The notes under the pieces: model-generated
The model's input: only the letters and a program-made list of their open reading frames with translations
What the model was told of the DNA's origin: nothing
Database searches by the model: none
From: CAXMRP01 sp965216515
GTDB taxonomy: Bacteria; Pseudomonadota; Alphaproteobacteria; Rhizobiales; Afifellaceae
Length of the DNA: 64,000 bases
Direction: 5' to 3'
Assembly: GCA_965216515.1 (NCBI GenBank)
Contig: OZ244173.1
Coordinates: 3,596,001 to 3,660,000, forward strand
Shown: positions 35,051-43,287 of the stretch, one piece after another
Layout: every line of letters begins with the position of its first letter
How positions within the stretch are numbered: the stretch's first letter is position 1
Made by a program: the position numbers and the translations under genes

Positions 35051-35713
35051 CTATCTGACAATCACGCGCGCGCCCACTTTTGCCCGTTTGTAAAGGTGGA
35101 CGATGTCGGAATTGTTGAGCCGGATGCAGCCCGATGACACATTGCGGCCGATCGACCACGGTTCATTGGTGCCGTGGATACGGTAGAGCGTGTCGCGCTT
35201 GCCGCGATACAGGTAAAGTGCCCGCGCGCCGAGCGGATTGTTGATCCCGCCCGGCATCCCTTTGGCATACCGGCGGAGGCTCGGTTCACGGCGTATCATG
35301 GCTGCCGGCGGTGTCCAGGTCGGCCACGTCGCCTTGCGACCGATCCGCACCGAGCCTCGCCAGCCAAATCCCTGTCGCCCGACCCCGACCCAGTAGCGCA
35401 GCGCCCGTTTGCGGTCGAGAATATAGTAGAGGTGCTTCTTGCGGGTATCGATGACGATCGTGCCGGATGCATATTTGCTGGGGTAGCGGACCACCTTGCG
35501 TCGATGGACGGCCTTCGGTTGCCGCGTAACCGTCCGGTGGACGCGACGGTCACGGCGCGTCGTTGCTTCCTCGTCCCGTGCCTCGCCCAGGTCACGGAAA
35601 AACTGCCGGACCGGCTCCAACGGCCCCTGTGCCCGGACCGGCAGTGTCGAGGCCGGAAGTGCAAGCAATACCGCGAGCGCAATGATAATCAGACGACGGA
35701 CATCGAAGGTCAT
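35051..35713 (-). CDS. L,D-transpeptidase (YkuD domain), copy 1
   Basis: 220 residues. A signal peptide (MTFDVRRLIIIALAVLLALPASTLPVRAQ) is followed by a short basic linker and a YkuD catalytic domain. Catalytic region HGTNEPWSIGRNVSSGCIRL near 185-205 has the essential Cys and His. Such enzymes cross-link peptidoglycan stem peptides or attach proteins to the cell wall through L,D bonds. Ends 72 bp from the convergent glcF stop. A paralogue lies about 255 bp upstream on the same strand and the two share the IxxDTxxxxLYYI/LYLV... and SGCIR patterns. Confidence 0.93.
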   Translation of the reverse strand: MTFDVRRLIIIALAVLLALPASTLPVRAQGPLEPVRQFFRDLGEARDEEATTRRDRRVHRTVTRQPKAVHRRKVVRYPSKYASGTIVIDTRKKHLYYILDRKRALRYWVGVGRQGFGWRGSVRIGRKATWPTWTPPAAMIRREPSLRRYAKGMPGGINNPLGARALYLYRGKRDTLYRIHGTNEPWSIGRNVSSGCIRLNNSDIVHLYKRAKVGARVIVR

Positions 35714-35864
35714 TTTCTCTCGCTCCCACCTACAAGATCGAAAACGTAGCGCCGTTTTCCGTTGAGCCGCAACCTTTGCCCAATCAGCTTTTTGTCATGA
35801 TCCCGATCTTGACGGGCCTGTCGCGGTCCGTCGCGCACCAAAATTCCGCCGGATTCGGCCCGGT

Positions 35865-35896
35865 AAAAAAACCGCCGGACCGTATCGGTCCGGCGG
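35865..35896 (-). terminator. Rho-independent terminator after L,D-transpeptidase copy 2
   Basis: Perfect 11-bp stem CCGCCGGACCG-TAT-CGGTCCGGCGG (35872-35896), flanked on its left by an A7 run (35865-35871), which is a T tract on the reverse strand. It lies about 70 bp past the stop of the gene at 35969. Confidence 0.85.
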
Positions 35897-35968
35897 CCCG
35901 TCGCCTTACCCCATCCCCGTGGCCCCCGATAAGGAGAGATCAGGCGGCGTATCGCAGCGCGGGGCGCA

Positions 35969-36742
35969 TTACATGACGATCACCTTCGTGCCGATCCCGA
36001 CGCGGCTGTACAGCTCCTGCACATCCTGGTTGCGCATACGGATACAACCCGATGAAACGGCGTGGCCGATCGTCCAGGGTTCGTTTGAGCCGTGGATGCG
36101 GTAGAGCGTGTCGCGTCCGCCCCTGTACAGATACAGGGCCCGGGCACCGAGCGGATTGTTGGGTCCCCCGGCCATGGATATCGGCAGGTCGGGCTGGCGT
36201 TTGCGCATCGCCGCTGGCGGCGTCCATGTCGGCCATTCGGCCTTTCGCCCGACCCGGGCGGTTCCACCCCAGGAAAACCCGGTCCGTGCAACGCCGACAC
36301 CATAGCGCCGCGCGCGGCCGTTCCCCTCGACCAGATACAGATAGCGCTTTGACGTATCGATAACGATCGTCCCGGCCTTTTCGTCACTTTCATAGCGGAC
36401 GTTCGCCGGCAGATACTGCGGCGCGATCGTCCGGCGTACCGCCTTGGTGGAGCGCTGCCGCTGCGGTGTCGCACGGCGCGGTTCCGCACTCCGCGGACTG
36501 AACAGGATTTGCAGAAAGTTGCGGCGCTTGGCCACCGGCTGGTGTGTTCCGGTCGTCGCCGGCTCCGGCACGGTCAAAATCGCGGCCTGGACCGTAGCCT
36601 GCCCGCGCGATTGTTTGATGGTGTCTGAAAGCGGTTGTTCCATGGCCAGCCAGTCGGCTTCATTGGCCGCCGCCGGTTCGCCAAGCGCTATCGCGGCCAG
36701 CAGTGCCGCCGCAATGTGAACGCTGTACCTGTGTTCCTTCAT
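35969..36742 (-). CDS. L,D-transpeptidase (YkuD domain), copy 2
   Basis: 257 residues. Signal peptide MKEHRYSVHIAAALLAAIALGEPAAA, then a longer spacer with basic patches (RRATPQRQRSTKAVRR) before the YkuD domain. Catalytic motif HGSNEPWTIGHAVSSGCIRM near 220-240. Strongly similar to copy 1 within the catalytic domain, consistent with an old tandem duplication. Start ATG 36742; a GTG/other start ten codons upstream is also open. A TTAACCAT motif (CtrA half-site) lies 87 bp upstream. Together with copy 1 it suggests L,D-crosslinked peptidoglycan, common in Hyphomicrobiales. Confidence 0.92.
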   Translation of the reverse strand: MKEHRYSVHIAAALLAAIALGEPAAANEADWLAMEQPLSDTIKQSRGQATVQAAILTVPEPATTGTHQPVAKRRNFLQILFSPRSAEPRRATPQRQRSTKAVRRTIAPQYLPANVRYESDEKAGTIVIDTSKRYLYLVEGNGRARRYGVGVARTGFSWGGTARVGRKAEWPTWTPPAAMRKRQPDLPISMAGGPNNPLGARALYLYRGGRDTLYRIHGSNEPWTIGHAVSSGCIRMRNQDVQELYSRVGIGTKVIVM

Positions 36743-36828
36743 CTGGGTCGCGCCTCGTCGTTTTCCCCACACAGACCCCGGGAAGCCGCATCAGCCGACA
36801 GGCTTTGGACGATCTCCCCAAGTCTGCC

Positions 36829-36836
36829 TTAACCAT
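36829..36836 (+). promoter_or_regulatory. CtrA half-site-like motif before L,D-transpeptidase copy 2
   Basis: TTAACCAT (exact), 87 bp upstream of the start of the reverse-strand L,D-transpeptidase gene. Weak alone; a near copy TTAACCAA is found on the reverse strand near 36920. Confidence 0.3.
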
Positions 36837-36965
36837 AAGGCCGACAATCTCCAGCAAGCGTAAACAGCGCCGGGCAGGCGCCACAATTTCGCACCCATGG
36901 TGAACGGGATGTTGACGGATTTGGTTAACAGGCGGCGCTCTGCCACCGGTTGCTGCGCCACCGGG

Positions 36966-37784
36966 CTAACGGATACGGCGGCGCGTATCGGCGATTACCT
37001 CCGGCAGAACGGCCCGCGCTTCGCGCTTGCTCATTCCCGGACGGATTCGCGGATGGTAGAGCATGTTGAGAATATACCGGTCGTGTTTGGTGAATTTGAT
37101 GTGCCGGGACTTGTCATTGAAGATGCTGTCCTTCAGCGCCGAATTGTCATTTACCGGCCCCAGCCCCTGGAGGACTTCCTCCACCAAGCAACGCCTGAAC
37201 AGGAATTCGCCCCGGTCGGAAACGATAACCGCGTCGGAGCGGCGGATTCCCGATGCATTGGAGATCACCCGTACAAGGCAGTGACCGGGCACGTTCATCG
37301 ATGGTCGGTGGTAGACTTCATCGCGCACGACGCGGGCATACTGGTCCTGATCAACCACGAAGATGCGGTAGTTGGCCTTCGAAGGCCGATCGACGATCAC
37401 CACCTCCAGGCCATCGATCCGGCGCGGCAGCGAGCGCACGAAACGGGTTACGGCTTTGCGCCGGTTCTTTCGCGCGCGATCGTCGACATAGATTCGCACC
37501 GGCCGGACGAATTTCTTGACCTGGTTGGATTGCCACCAAAAACTCCGATATTCCGCACCGAACACGGTGGAAAAGAAGCTCCTGGCCAGCTGGTCGTCGG
37601 TGTAGGCGCGGGCGGGCGCGCCGGCGCCGGCCGCCAGAAAACCCGCAAGCGCGGCCACACCGGCGACGCACCGGAGCCTCCTGACAGACCTTGTCAGGAG
37701 ATCCGGACGCAGACACCTCCGAAAGCTGCCCGTTGCCGGCGCTTTGATGATAGATGCGGTAACAAGGCAAACGAAACGAAACAT
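36966..37784 (-). CDS. DUF2927 domain protein (exported)
   Basis: About 272 residues. A hydrophobic N-terminal segment (GVAALAGFLAAGAGAPARA) is followed by an exported domain with the DUF2927 pattern: VRIYVDDRARKNRRKAVTRFVRSL, CLVEEVLQGLGPVNDNSALKDSIFND near 200-225, then HDRYILNMLYHPRIRPGMSKREA. The C-terminal region resembles a metallopeptidase-like fold in family descriptions, but no HExxH is visible. Function is unknown. Start is uncertain: ATG 37784 is used, though the signal segment begins 45 codons later and an internal start may be true. It reads away from the divergent tag gene. Confidence 0.75.
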   Translation of the reverse strand: MFRFVCLVTASIIKAPATGSFRRCLRPDLLTRSVRRLRCVAGVAALAGFLAAGAGAPARAYTDDQLARSFFSTVFGAEYRSFWWQSNQVKKFVRPVRIYVDDRARKNRRKAVTRFVRSLPRRIDGLEVVIVDRPSKANYRIFVVDQDQYARVVRDEVYHRPSMNVPGHCLVRVISNASGIRRSDAVIVSDRGEFLFRRCLVEEVLQGLGPVNDNSALKDSIFNDKSRHIKFTKHDRYILNMLYHPRIRPGMSKREARAVLPEVIADTRRRIR

Positions 37785-37911
37785 GATTGCTGCAGCTCGC
37801 TTGACCAGAACAGGCCGATCCGGCGGATGTCGAAATCTAGGGGATAGCAGCAAACAGGGTCAATGCGGGAACGGCGCGGGAACGGCGCGACGCCAGGATG
37901 GAGAAGCGGAT

Positions 37912-38547
37912 ATGACGGATGCGACCGGACTGATTGCCGGCGAAGACGGAAAAACCCGGTGCTGGTGGCCAGGCGACGATGCCGGGTACCGGACCTATCA
38001 TGATACCGAATGGGGACGGCCGGTTGCCGATGACACCCGGTTGTTCGAAAAAATCTGCCTGGAGGGTTTCCAGTCCGGTCTGTCCTGGCTGACGATCCTG
38101 CGCAAGCGGGAGAATTTCCGCGCCGGATTTGCCGGATTCGATTTTGAACAGGTGGCCCGATTCGGTGAAACCGATGTCGAGCGCCTTGTCCACGATGCCG
38201 GCATTGTCCGCCATCGCGGCAAGATCAATTCGACGATCAACAATGCTGGCCGCGCCCTGGAACTGGCGGAGGAATTCGGCTCCCTGGCCGCCTACTTCTG
38301 GCGCTTCGAGCCCGATCCCGGTTCGCGACCGCGCCGGCTGGACAAGAAAACGCTGTTTGCGCTTGGCAAAACCGAGGAATCGACCGCCCTTTCCAAGGAC
38401 CTGAAGAAGCGCGGCTGGTCCTTCGTCGGGCCGACCACGGTCTACGCTTTCATGCAGGCGATGGGCATGGTCAACGATCACCTGGATGGCTGCGATTGCC
38501 GCGCCGAATGCGATGCGGAGCGGGGAAAGTTCGTCCGGCCGGTCTGA
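37912..38547 (+). CDS. tag: DNA-3-methyladenine glycosylase I
   Basis: 211 residues. Removes 3-methyladenine from alkylated DNA. Seen: RCWWPG (first zinc Cys), YHDTEWGRPV (His), LTILRKRENFRAGFAGFD near 60, and NDHLDGCDCRAEC near 195 with the His and Cys zinc ligands. WSFVGPTTVYAFMQAMGMVNDH is a clear family signature. Start ATG 37912 has GGAG upstream. DUF1801 follows 29 nt later, possibly co-transcribed. Confidence 0.95.
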   Translation: MTDATGLIAGEDGKTRCWWPGDDAGYRTYHDTEWGRPVADDTRLFEKICLEGFQSGLSWLTILRKRENFRAGFAGFDFEQVARFGETDVERLVHDAGIVRHRGKINSTINNAGRALELAEEFGSLAAYFWRFEPDPGSRPRRLDKKTLFALGKTEESTALSKDLKKRGWSFVGPTTVYAFMQAMGMVNDHLDGCDCRAECDAERGKFVRPV

Positions 38548-38576
38548 ACCCGAACCCCGGCAGAGGACAGAAGATT

Positions 38577-39011
38577 ATGGACGCCAACAATGCCGGCCCC
38601 GCCTTCCGCAATTCCGGCGTGAAGGCCGCCTACGACGCTTTCCATCCGGCGAACCGCGCGTATCTTCTCGCGTTGCGGACGCTGGCGCTTGCCACGGCAC
38701 GGGAAACCGCCGGCGTCGGCACCGTCGTCGAAGCGCTGAAATGGGGCCAGCCCGCCTTCGTCACCGAAAACGGCATCGGCAGCACCTTCCGGTTGGGCGA
38801 ATTGAAACCATCCGCGATTGGCGAGGCGCCCGCCTATGCCGCATTCTTCCTGTGCCAGACCCGGCTTGTCGGCGGATTTCGGGACCGCTACGGCGATGTG
38901 CTGCGCCTTGAGGGCAATCGCGCCATCGTCTTTGATTCCGGCGAAAAATTTCAATCGCAAATCATGAGGCACTGTTTCGCGCAGGCGCTCACATACAATC
39001 GCCACAGCTAA
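38577..39011 (+). CDS. DUF1801 domain protein (YdhG-like)
   Basis: 144 residues. Core motif KWGQPAFVTENGIGSTFRLG near 62-80 with PAYAAFFLCQTRLVGGFR matches DUF1801. The family is related to frataxin-like folds but the biochemical role is unknown. Start ATG 38577 (MDANNAGPAFRN), 29 nt after tag, and it may be part of the same transcript. Confidence 0.78.
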   Translation: MDANNAGPAFRNSGVKAAYDAFHPANRAYLLALRTLALATARETAGVGTVVEALKWGQPAFVTENGIGSTFRLGELKPSAIGEAPAYAAFFLCQTRLVGGFRDRYGDVLRLEGNRAIVFDSGEKFQSQIMRHCFAQALTYNRHS

Positions 39012-39169
39012 GTGATTGATTTTCCACAATAACAATATGAACGCTTTGTGAATACCGCTCTCAGGGAGGGTTAAGCGGCGCTTTCCTACATTGGCTTCAA
39101 CAAACGGGGACACACCCAGACGGGCGCCCCGAACGAGTTAGCGTGAAGTCGAATTGAGGGAGCAAGAAA

Positions 39170-39490
39170 ATGATCCGCACAGCACTGGCCGCCTCCACCC
39201 TGGTCACCGCCACCCTGATCGCGATCAGCTCATCGGCTATCGGCTCGGCCAACTCCGGTACCGACACCGCCGGCGAAGACATCCGCACGACCCAGATCGC
39301 CGACGCCTACGCCCGGGGCGGCGAGACCTACTCGATCCTGGCCGGCATGACGGTGAAGGAAAAGACCAGCGCCGGTTGCGAAACCGATGTCACGCACATC
39401 GTCACCGTGCCGCGCGCCGAAAAGAACGCACCGGCGAAGAAAGGCGATCGCCTGGCCACCTTCGGCTGCACCGTGATCGCGCTGAACTAG
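39170..39490 (+). CDS. Small exported protein of unknown function
   Basis: 106 residues with a Sec signal peptide (MIRTALAASTLVTATLIAISSSAIGSA). The mature part is about 80 residues, has two Cys (SAGCETDVTH and TFGCTVIALN) that could form a disulfide, and is otherwise Thr/Ala-rich. I do not recognise a family. GAGGGAG with a 6-7 nt spacing lies before ATG 39170, and codon use matches neighbours, so it is likely real. It stands alone, 158 bp after DUF1801. Confidence 0.72.
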   Translation: MIRTALAASTLVTATLIAISSSAIGSANSGTDTAGEDIRTTQIADAYARGGETYSILAGMTVKEKTSAGCETDVTHIVTVPRAEKNAPAKKGDRLATFGCTVIALN

Positions 39491-39739
39491 GACACCGCAC
39501 AACAACGGGATCCCCGACACCGGTTGTTTTCAAGCCCGCTCCCAGGCTCCCCGACCACCGGTTCACCATCGGCCCGTATCCGGTTCCCTCCAGTCCCGGA
39601 TGCGGGCCGAACCCCGTTTCGGCGGCGCCCGGTGCGCCGCTTGCCGCGCTGCATGGCTTCGGTTAGGAACACCGCGCCCGCCCGAACCTGTCGATGGCGG
39701 GTGCGACCGAATCAACAAAACGCTGCAGCCCGAACCCCG

Positions 39740-41392
39740 ATGGCCAAGTCCGACAAAAAGCCGAACCGCATCAAGCCGCGTCTGCCGCGCGGCTTTGCCG
39801 ACCGCGATGCCGCCGACATCCGCGCCGTCGACGCGATGATGGACAGGATCAGGGCGGTCTATGAGCGCTACGGTTTCGATCCCGTGGAAACGCCGTTTTT
39901 CGAATACACCGAGGCGCTGGGCAAGTTCCTGCCCGATTCCGACCGGCCCAATGAAGGCGTGTTCTCGCTGACCGACGACGACGACCAGTGGCTGAGCCTG
40001 CGTTATGACCTGACCGCGCCGCTCGCCCGCTATGTGGCCGAGCATTACAACGACCTGCCCAAGCCGTTTCGCAGCTATCGCGCCGGCTGGGTGTTCCGCA
40101 ACGAGAAGCCGGGGCCGGGGCGTTTTCGCCAGTTCATGCAGATGGACGCCGATACCGTCGGCACATCGTCCGTGTCCGCCGACGCGGAAATGGCCATGAT
40201 GATGGCCGACGTGATGGAAGCCGTTGGCATCGCCCGCGGCGACTATGTGATCCGCGTCAACAACCGCAAGGTGCTGGACGGGGTGATGGAGGCGATTGGC
40301 GTCACCGATGAAGCGCAGAAGCTCGCGGTGCTGCGCGCCATAGACAAAATGGATCGATTAAGTTGGGTTGGCGTGAAAGCTCTTCTCGGAGATGGCCGAA
40401 CAGACGAAAGTGGAGACTTCACGCCTGGAGCGCAACTCTCTCAACGGCAAATTCAAAGCCTTCACAAGATATACAGTCTCAACGCGTTCGCTTACATCGT
40501 CGATACAAAGCGACCGGTGCTAGTTCCAGAGGACAAATACGTCCCCGAAGATTGGGGCGATGGTGAGGAGGCGGAATCCTATGAAGAACACGCAAGAATT
40601 ATTCGCGTGCTACAAAAAATGTGGGATGACGGACACAGGGTTTGGATAGATGGAAGTAGATTATTCGACGATCTCCTCAAGTTGCCACTTAGCGTGAATG
40701 AAAATTTCTGCCAAGGTGTTGAAGAGTTGAGGCAAATCCACGCGCTATGCGGCGAAGCTGGATATTCCGGGGAGCGGATAAAAATAGACGTTACCTGCGT
40801 CCGCGGCCTGGAATATTACACCGGCCCCGTCTTCGAGGCCGAACTGACATTCAAGACCGTCAACGAAAAGGGCCAGGAGGTCATCTTCGGTTCCGTCGGC
40901 GGCGGCGGGCGCTACGATGGTCTCGTCGGCCGTTTCAGAGGCGAAAACGTGCCGGCCACCGGCTTTTCCATCGGCGTCTCGCGGCTCGCCAGCGCCTTGA
41001 AGAACCTCGGCAAGCTGGGTGGCGAGGTCGCAGCCGGACCGGTTGTCGTCACGATCATGGACCGCGAACGGATCGCCGACTACCAGAAGATGGTCGCCGA
41101 CCTGCGCAATGCCGGCATCCGCGCTGAGCTCTACCTGGGCAATCCCAAACAGTTCGGCAAGCAGTTGCAATATGCCGACCGTCGCGATTCCCCCTGCGCC
41201 ATCATCCAGGGGTCGGACGAGGCAAAAGACGGGGTCATCCAGATCAAGGATCTGGTGGAAGGCAAGAAAAAGGCGGCTGCCCTGGCTTCCAACGAGGAGT
41301 GGCGCGAGGAGCGGCCCGGCCAGTTTCAGGTGCCTGAGGCCGATCTGGTGGCCGAGGTTCGGGCGCTTCTCGCCCGCCAGAAGGCGGATTGA
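39740..41392 (+). CDS. hisS: Histidyl-tRNA synthetase with an atypical mid-gene segment
   Basis: 550 residues, longer than typical (about 420-500). Class II marks: LPRGFADRD, then PVETPFFEYTEALGKF, SLRYDLTAPLARYVAEH (motif 1/2 region), RNEKPGPGRFRQFMQMDAD, then RGLEYYTGPVFEAELTF near 355-370, SVGGGGRYDGLVGRF near 390 and the anticodon-binding C-terminus. Residues about 200-353 (40338-40798) are encoded by AT-richer DNA; the first part there is homologous to HisRS (DESGDFTPGAQLS), but about 75 residues (PEDKYVPEDWGDGEEAESYEEH to LKLPLSVNEN) look inserted. First of hisS-hisZ-hisG. Start ATG 39740 rather than the longer frame from 39524, which has no recognisable sequence before MAKSDKKPNR. Confidence 0.93.
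   Translation: MAKSDKKPNRIKPRLPRGFADRDAADIRAVDAMMDRIRAVYERYGFDPVETPFFEYTEALGKFLPDSDRPNEGVFSLTDDDDQWLSLRYDLTAPLARYVAEHYNDLPKPFRSYRAGWVFRNEKPGPGRFRQFMQMDADTVGTSSVSADAEMAMMMADVMEAVGIARGDYVIRVNNRKVLDGVMEAIGVTDEAQKLAVLRAIDKMDRLSWVGVKALLGDGRTDESGDFTPGAQLSQRQIQSLHKIYSLNAFAYIVDTKRPVLVPEDKYVPEDWGDGEEAESYEEHARIIRVLQKMWDDGHRVWIDGSRLFDDLLKLPLSVNENFCQGVEELRQIHALCGEAGYSGERIKIDVTCVRGLEYYTGPVFEAELTFKTVNEKGQEVIFGSVGGGGRYDGLVGRFRGENVPATGFSIGVSRLASALKNLGKLGGEVAAGPVVVTIMDRERIADYQKMVADLRNAGIRAELYLGNPKQFGKQLQYADRRDSPCAIIQGSDEAKDGVIQIKDLVEGKKKAAALASNEEWREERPGQFQVPEADLVAEVRALLARQKAD
40338..40798 (+). other. Low-GC mosaic tract inside hisS
   Basis: By hand count, 206 of 420 bases in 40381-40800 are G or C (49%), versus about 65% on both sides. 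Edges are sharp: before 40338 the codons are GC-ending (GTGCTGCGCGCC), then ATAGACAAAATGGATCGATTAAGT begins; GC-rich codons resume with GTCCGCGGCCTGGAA near 40799. Reading frame is unbroken. AT-ending codons such as AGA and TTA appear, which are otherwise rare here. Confidence 0.8.
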
Positions 41393-41405
41393 TCCGGCGC
41401 CCGTC

Positions 41406-42521
41406 ATGTCCCGCGACCTCAAAGCGATCCTCACCGCAGGCGGCGCCACCTGGCTGGATTTGCCGATACTCCACCCGGCCGATCCCTTCCTGGAGACCGC
41501 CGGCGAGGATATCCGCCGCCGCCTGTTCGTCACCGAGGGCGCCACCGGCGCGCGGCTGGCATTGCGGCCCGATTTCACCATTCCCGTCGGCCTGCATCAT
41601 ATCAGGCACGCCTCCGGCCCGGCGCGTTATGCCTATGAGGGCACCGTGTTCCGCCGCCACGAAACGGTGGGCGATTCCGGTGGCGAAATCGGCTCGGAGC
41701 GGCGTGAGGCCGGCTATGAGGATATCGGCGATCCCGATATCGCCGGCGCTGATGCCCGCACCCTGAACCTGGCACGTGCCGCGCTTGGCGCGCTTGGCGA
41801 GGCGGACGTGACGGTGCGGATCGGAGACATCGGCCTGTTCGCTGCATTGACCGCCGCCCTCGATCTGCCCGATCCATGGCGCCGGCGCCTGCGCCGTGTC
41901 TATGGCAACGCCGACGCCATGAACGAGGCGCTGGACCGGCTCGCTGCACCCAACGGCACCGACGTCGCCGTTGTCGACGCGGAAATCGCGGCGTTGGCGG
42001 AGCGCCATGACAGGCAGGGCCTGACCGCCTGCCTCGCTGCCCGCATGGATGCGGCAGGAATCACCGGGGGGGGCGGGCGGTCGGCGGCGGAGATCGCCGG
42101 GCGCTATCTCGACAAACGCATGCTGGCCGAATTCCAAATTAGCGCCCGCGAAATCAGTGCCTTACAGGAATTTCTCACACTTGATTCAGGGGTTGAGAAG
42201 ATGCCGGACATGCTGGCGGAACTGGCACACCGCCACGCCGTCGATCTTGATTCCGCCATCGCCGCATTTGCCGTCCGCGCAAGCGCGCTGGTCGCCGCCG
42301 CGGACAGTGTCCGGGTCCGCTTCGATGGCGCGTTTGGCCGTTCGCTCGACTATTATACCGGCCTCGTATTCGAGATTGCGCGGCGCGGCGACGGGGCGGT
42401 CCTTGCCGGCGGCGGCCGCTATGACCGGCTGCTGGAGATGCTCGGCGCGTCGACTCCGGTGCCGGCGGTTGGCCTTTCCCTGCGCCTGGACCGGGTCGCT
42501 GGAACAGGAGGCCGCAAATGA
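41406..42521 (+). CDS. hisZ: ATP phosphoribosyltransferase regulatory subunit HisZ
   Basis: 371 residues. HisRS-like catalytic fold without the charging activity, required as partner of the short form of HisG. Seen: DLPILHPADPFLETAGEDIRRRLF, then RPDFTIPVGLHHIR near 60, ALRPDF-type motif and LDYYTGLVFEIARRG and GGGRYDRLLEMLG near 330-350. Start ATG 41406 lies 13 nt after the hisS stop; the open frame from 41019 is inside hisS. The stop overlaps hisG by 4 nt (ATGA). A short AT-richer stretch lies near 42130-42200. Confidence 0.94.
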   Translation: MSRDLKAILTAGGATWLDLPILHPADPFLETAGEDIRRRLFVTEGATGARLALRPDFTIPVGLHHIRHASGPARYAYEGTVFRRHETVGDSGGEIGSERREAGYEDIGDPDIAGADARTLNLARAALGALGEADVTVRIGDIGLFAALTAALDLPDPWRRRLRRVYGNADAMNEALDRLAAPNGTDVAVVDAEIAALAERHDRQGLTACLAARMDAAGITGGGGRSAAEIAGRYLDKRMLAEFQISAREISALQEFLTLDSGVEKMPDMLAELAHRHAVDLDSAIAAFAVRASALVAAADSVRVRFDGAFGRSLDYYTGLVFEIARRGDGAVLAGGGRYDRLLEMLGASTPVPAVGLSLRLDRVAGTGGRK

Positions 42522-43255
42522 ACGGCCCGCTGGTGATCGCCATCCCGTCGAAGGGCCGGATGCAGACCGACGCGGCGGCGGTATTCCGGGATGCCGGCAT
42601 GACGATCGAGACGCCCGGCGGCGCCCGTAACTATCGCGGCCGGGTCGCCGGCGGTCCGGCGGCCGGCCACGACATCGAACTTGCCTTTCTGTCGGCCGCC
42701 GAAATCGCCCGGGAGATCGCCGCCGGATCCGTTCATTTCGGCATCACCGGCGAAGATCTTGTCCGCGAGACCATTGTCGATGCCGATTCCATGGTCGGAT
42801 GGGTCAAACCGCTCCGCTTCGGTTGCGCCGATGTGGTCGTCGCGGTTCCGGACACCTGGATTGACGTGCACACCATGGCCGACCTCGACGATGTCGCCGC
42901 CGGTTTCCGGGCCCGCCATGGCCGCCGCTTGCGCATCGCCACCAAATACTGGAATCTGACCCAGACGCATTTCGCCAGCCACGGTATCGCACTCTACAGG
43001 ATCGTCGAAAGCCTTGGCGCCACCGAAGGCGCGCCGGCAGCCGGCCTCGCCGACGCCATTGTCGACATCACCTCAACCGGCGCCACCCTGACCGCCAACC
43101 ATTTGCGCATTCTCGATGACGGAACCATCCTTCGGTCCCAGGCCTGGCTCATCTGCGCCCGGCGTGCCCGCTGGGACGACACGACACGCCGGGCGGCGGC
43201 GATGCTGTTACCGGCGCTTCAGGTCGGAGACCCGGCGCAGCATTTGCCTGATTGA
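42518..43255 (+). CDS. hisG: ATP phosphoribosyltransferase catalytic subunit, short form
   Basis: 245 residues, the short HisG form that depends on HisZ. First step of histidine synthesis. Seen: LVIAIPSKGRMQTDAAAVFRDAG, FGITGEDLVRE near 72, LRIATKYWNLTQTHF near 135, and DAIVDITSTGATLTANHLRILDDG near 175-200, the PRPP-binding loop. Start overlaps hisZ by 4 nt, so hisS-hisZ-hisG form one coupled operon, joining histidine synthesis to tRNA charging. Confidence 0.96.
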   Translation: MNGPLVIAIPSKGRMQTDAAAVFRDAGMTIETPGGARNYRGRVAGGPAAGHDIELAFLSAAEIAREIAAGSVHFGITGEDLVRETIVDADSMVGWVKPLRFGCADVVVAVPDTWIDVHTMADLDDVAAGFRARHGRRLRIATKYWNLTQTHFASHGIALYRIVESLGATEGAPAAGLADAIVDITSTGATLTANHLRILDDGTILRSQAWLICARRARWDDTTRRAAAMLLPALQVGDPAQHLPD

Positions 43256-43287
43256 CGTGGCGCCGCGGTCTCGACTGATCGGTCCTG

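Noticed and set aside
40338..40798. Intein or mobile element inside hisS
   Set aside because: No intein splice residues (Cys/Ser start, HN end), no endonuclease motif, no terminal repeats, and part of the tract is HisRS-homologous.
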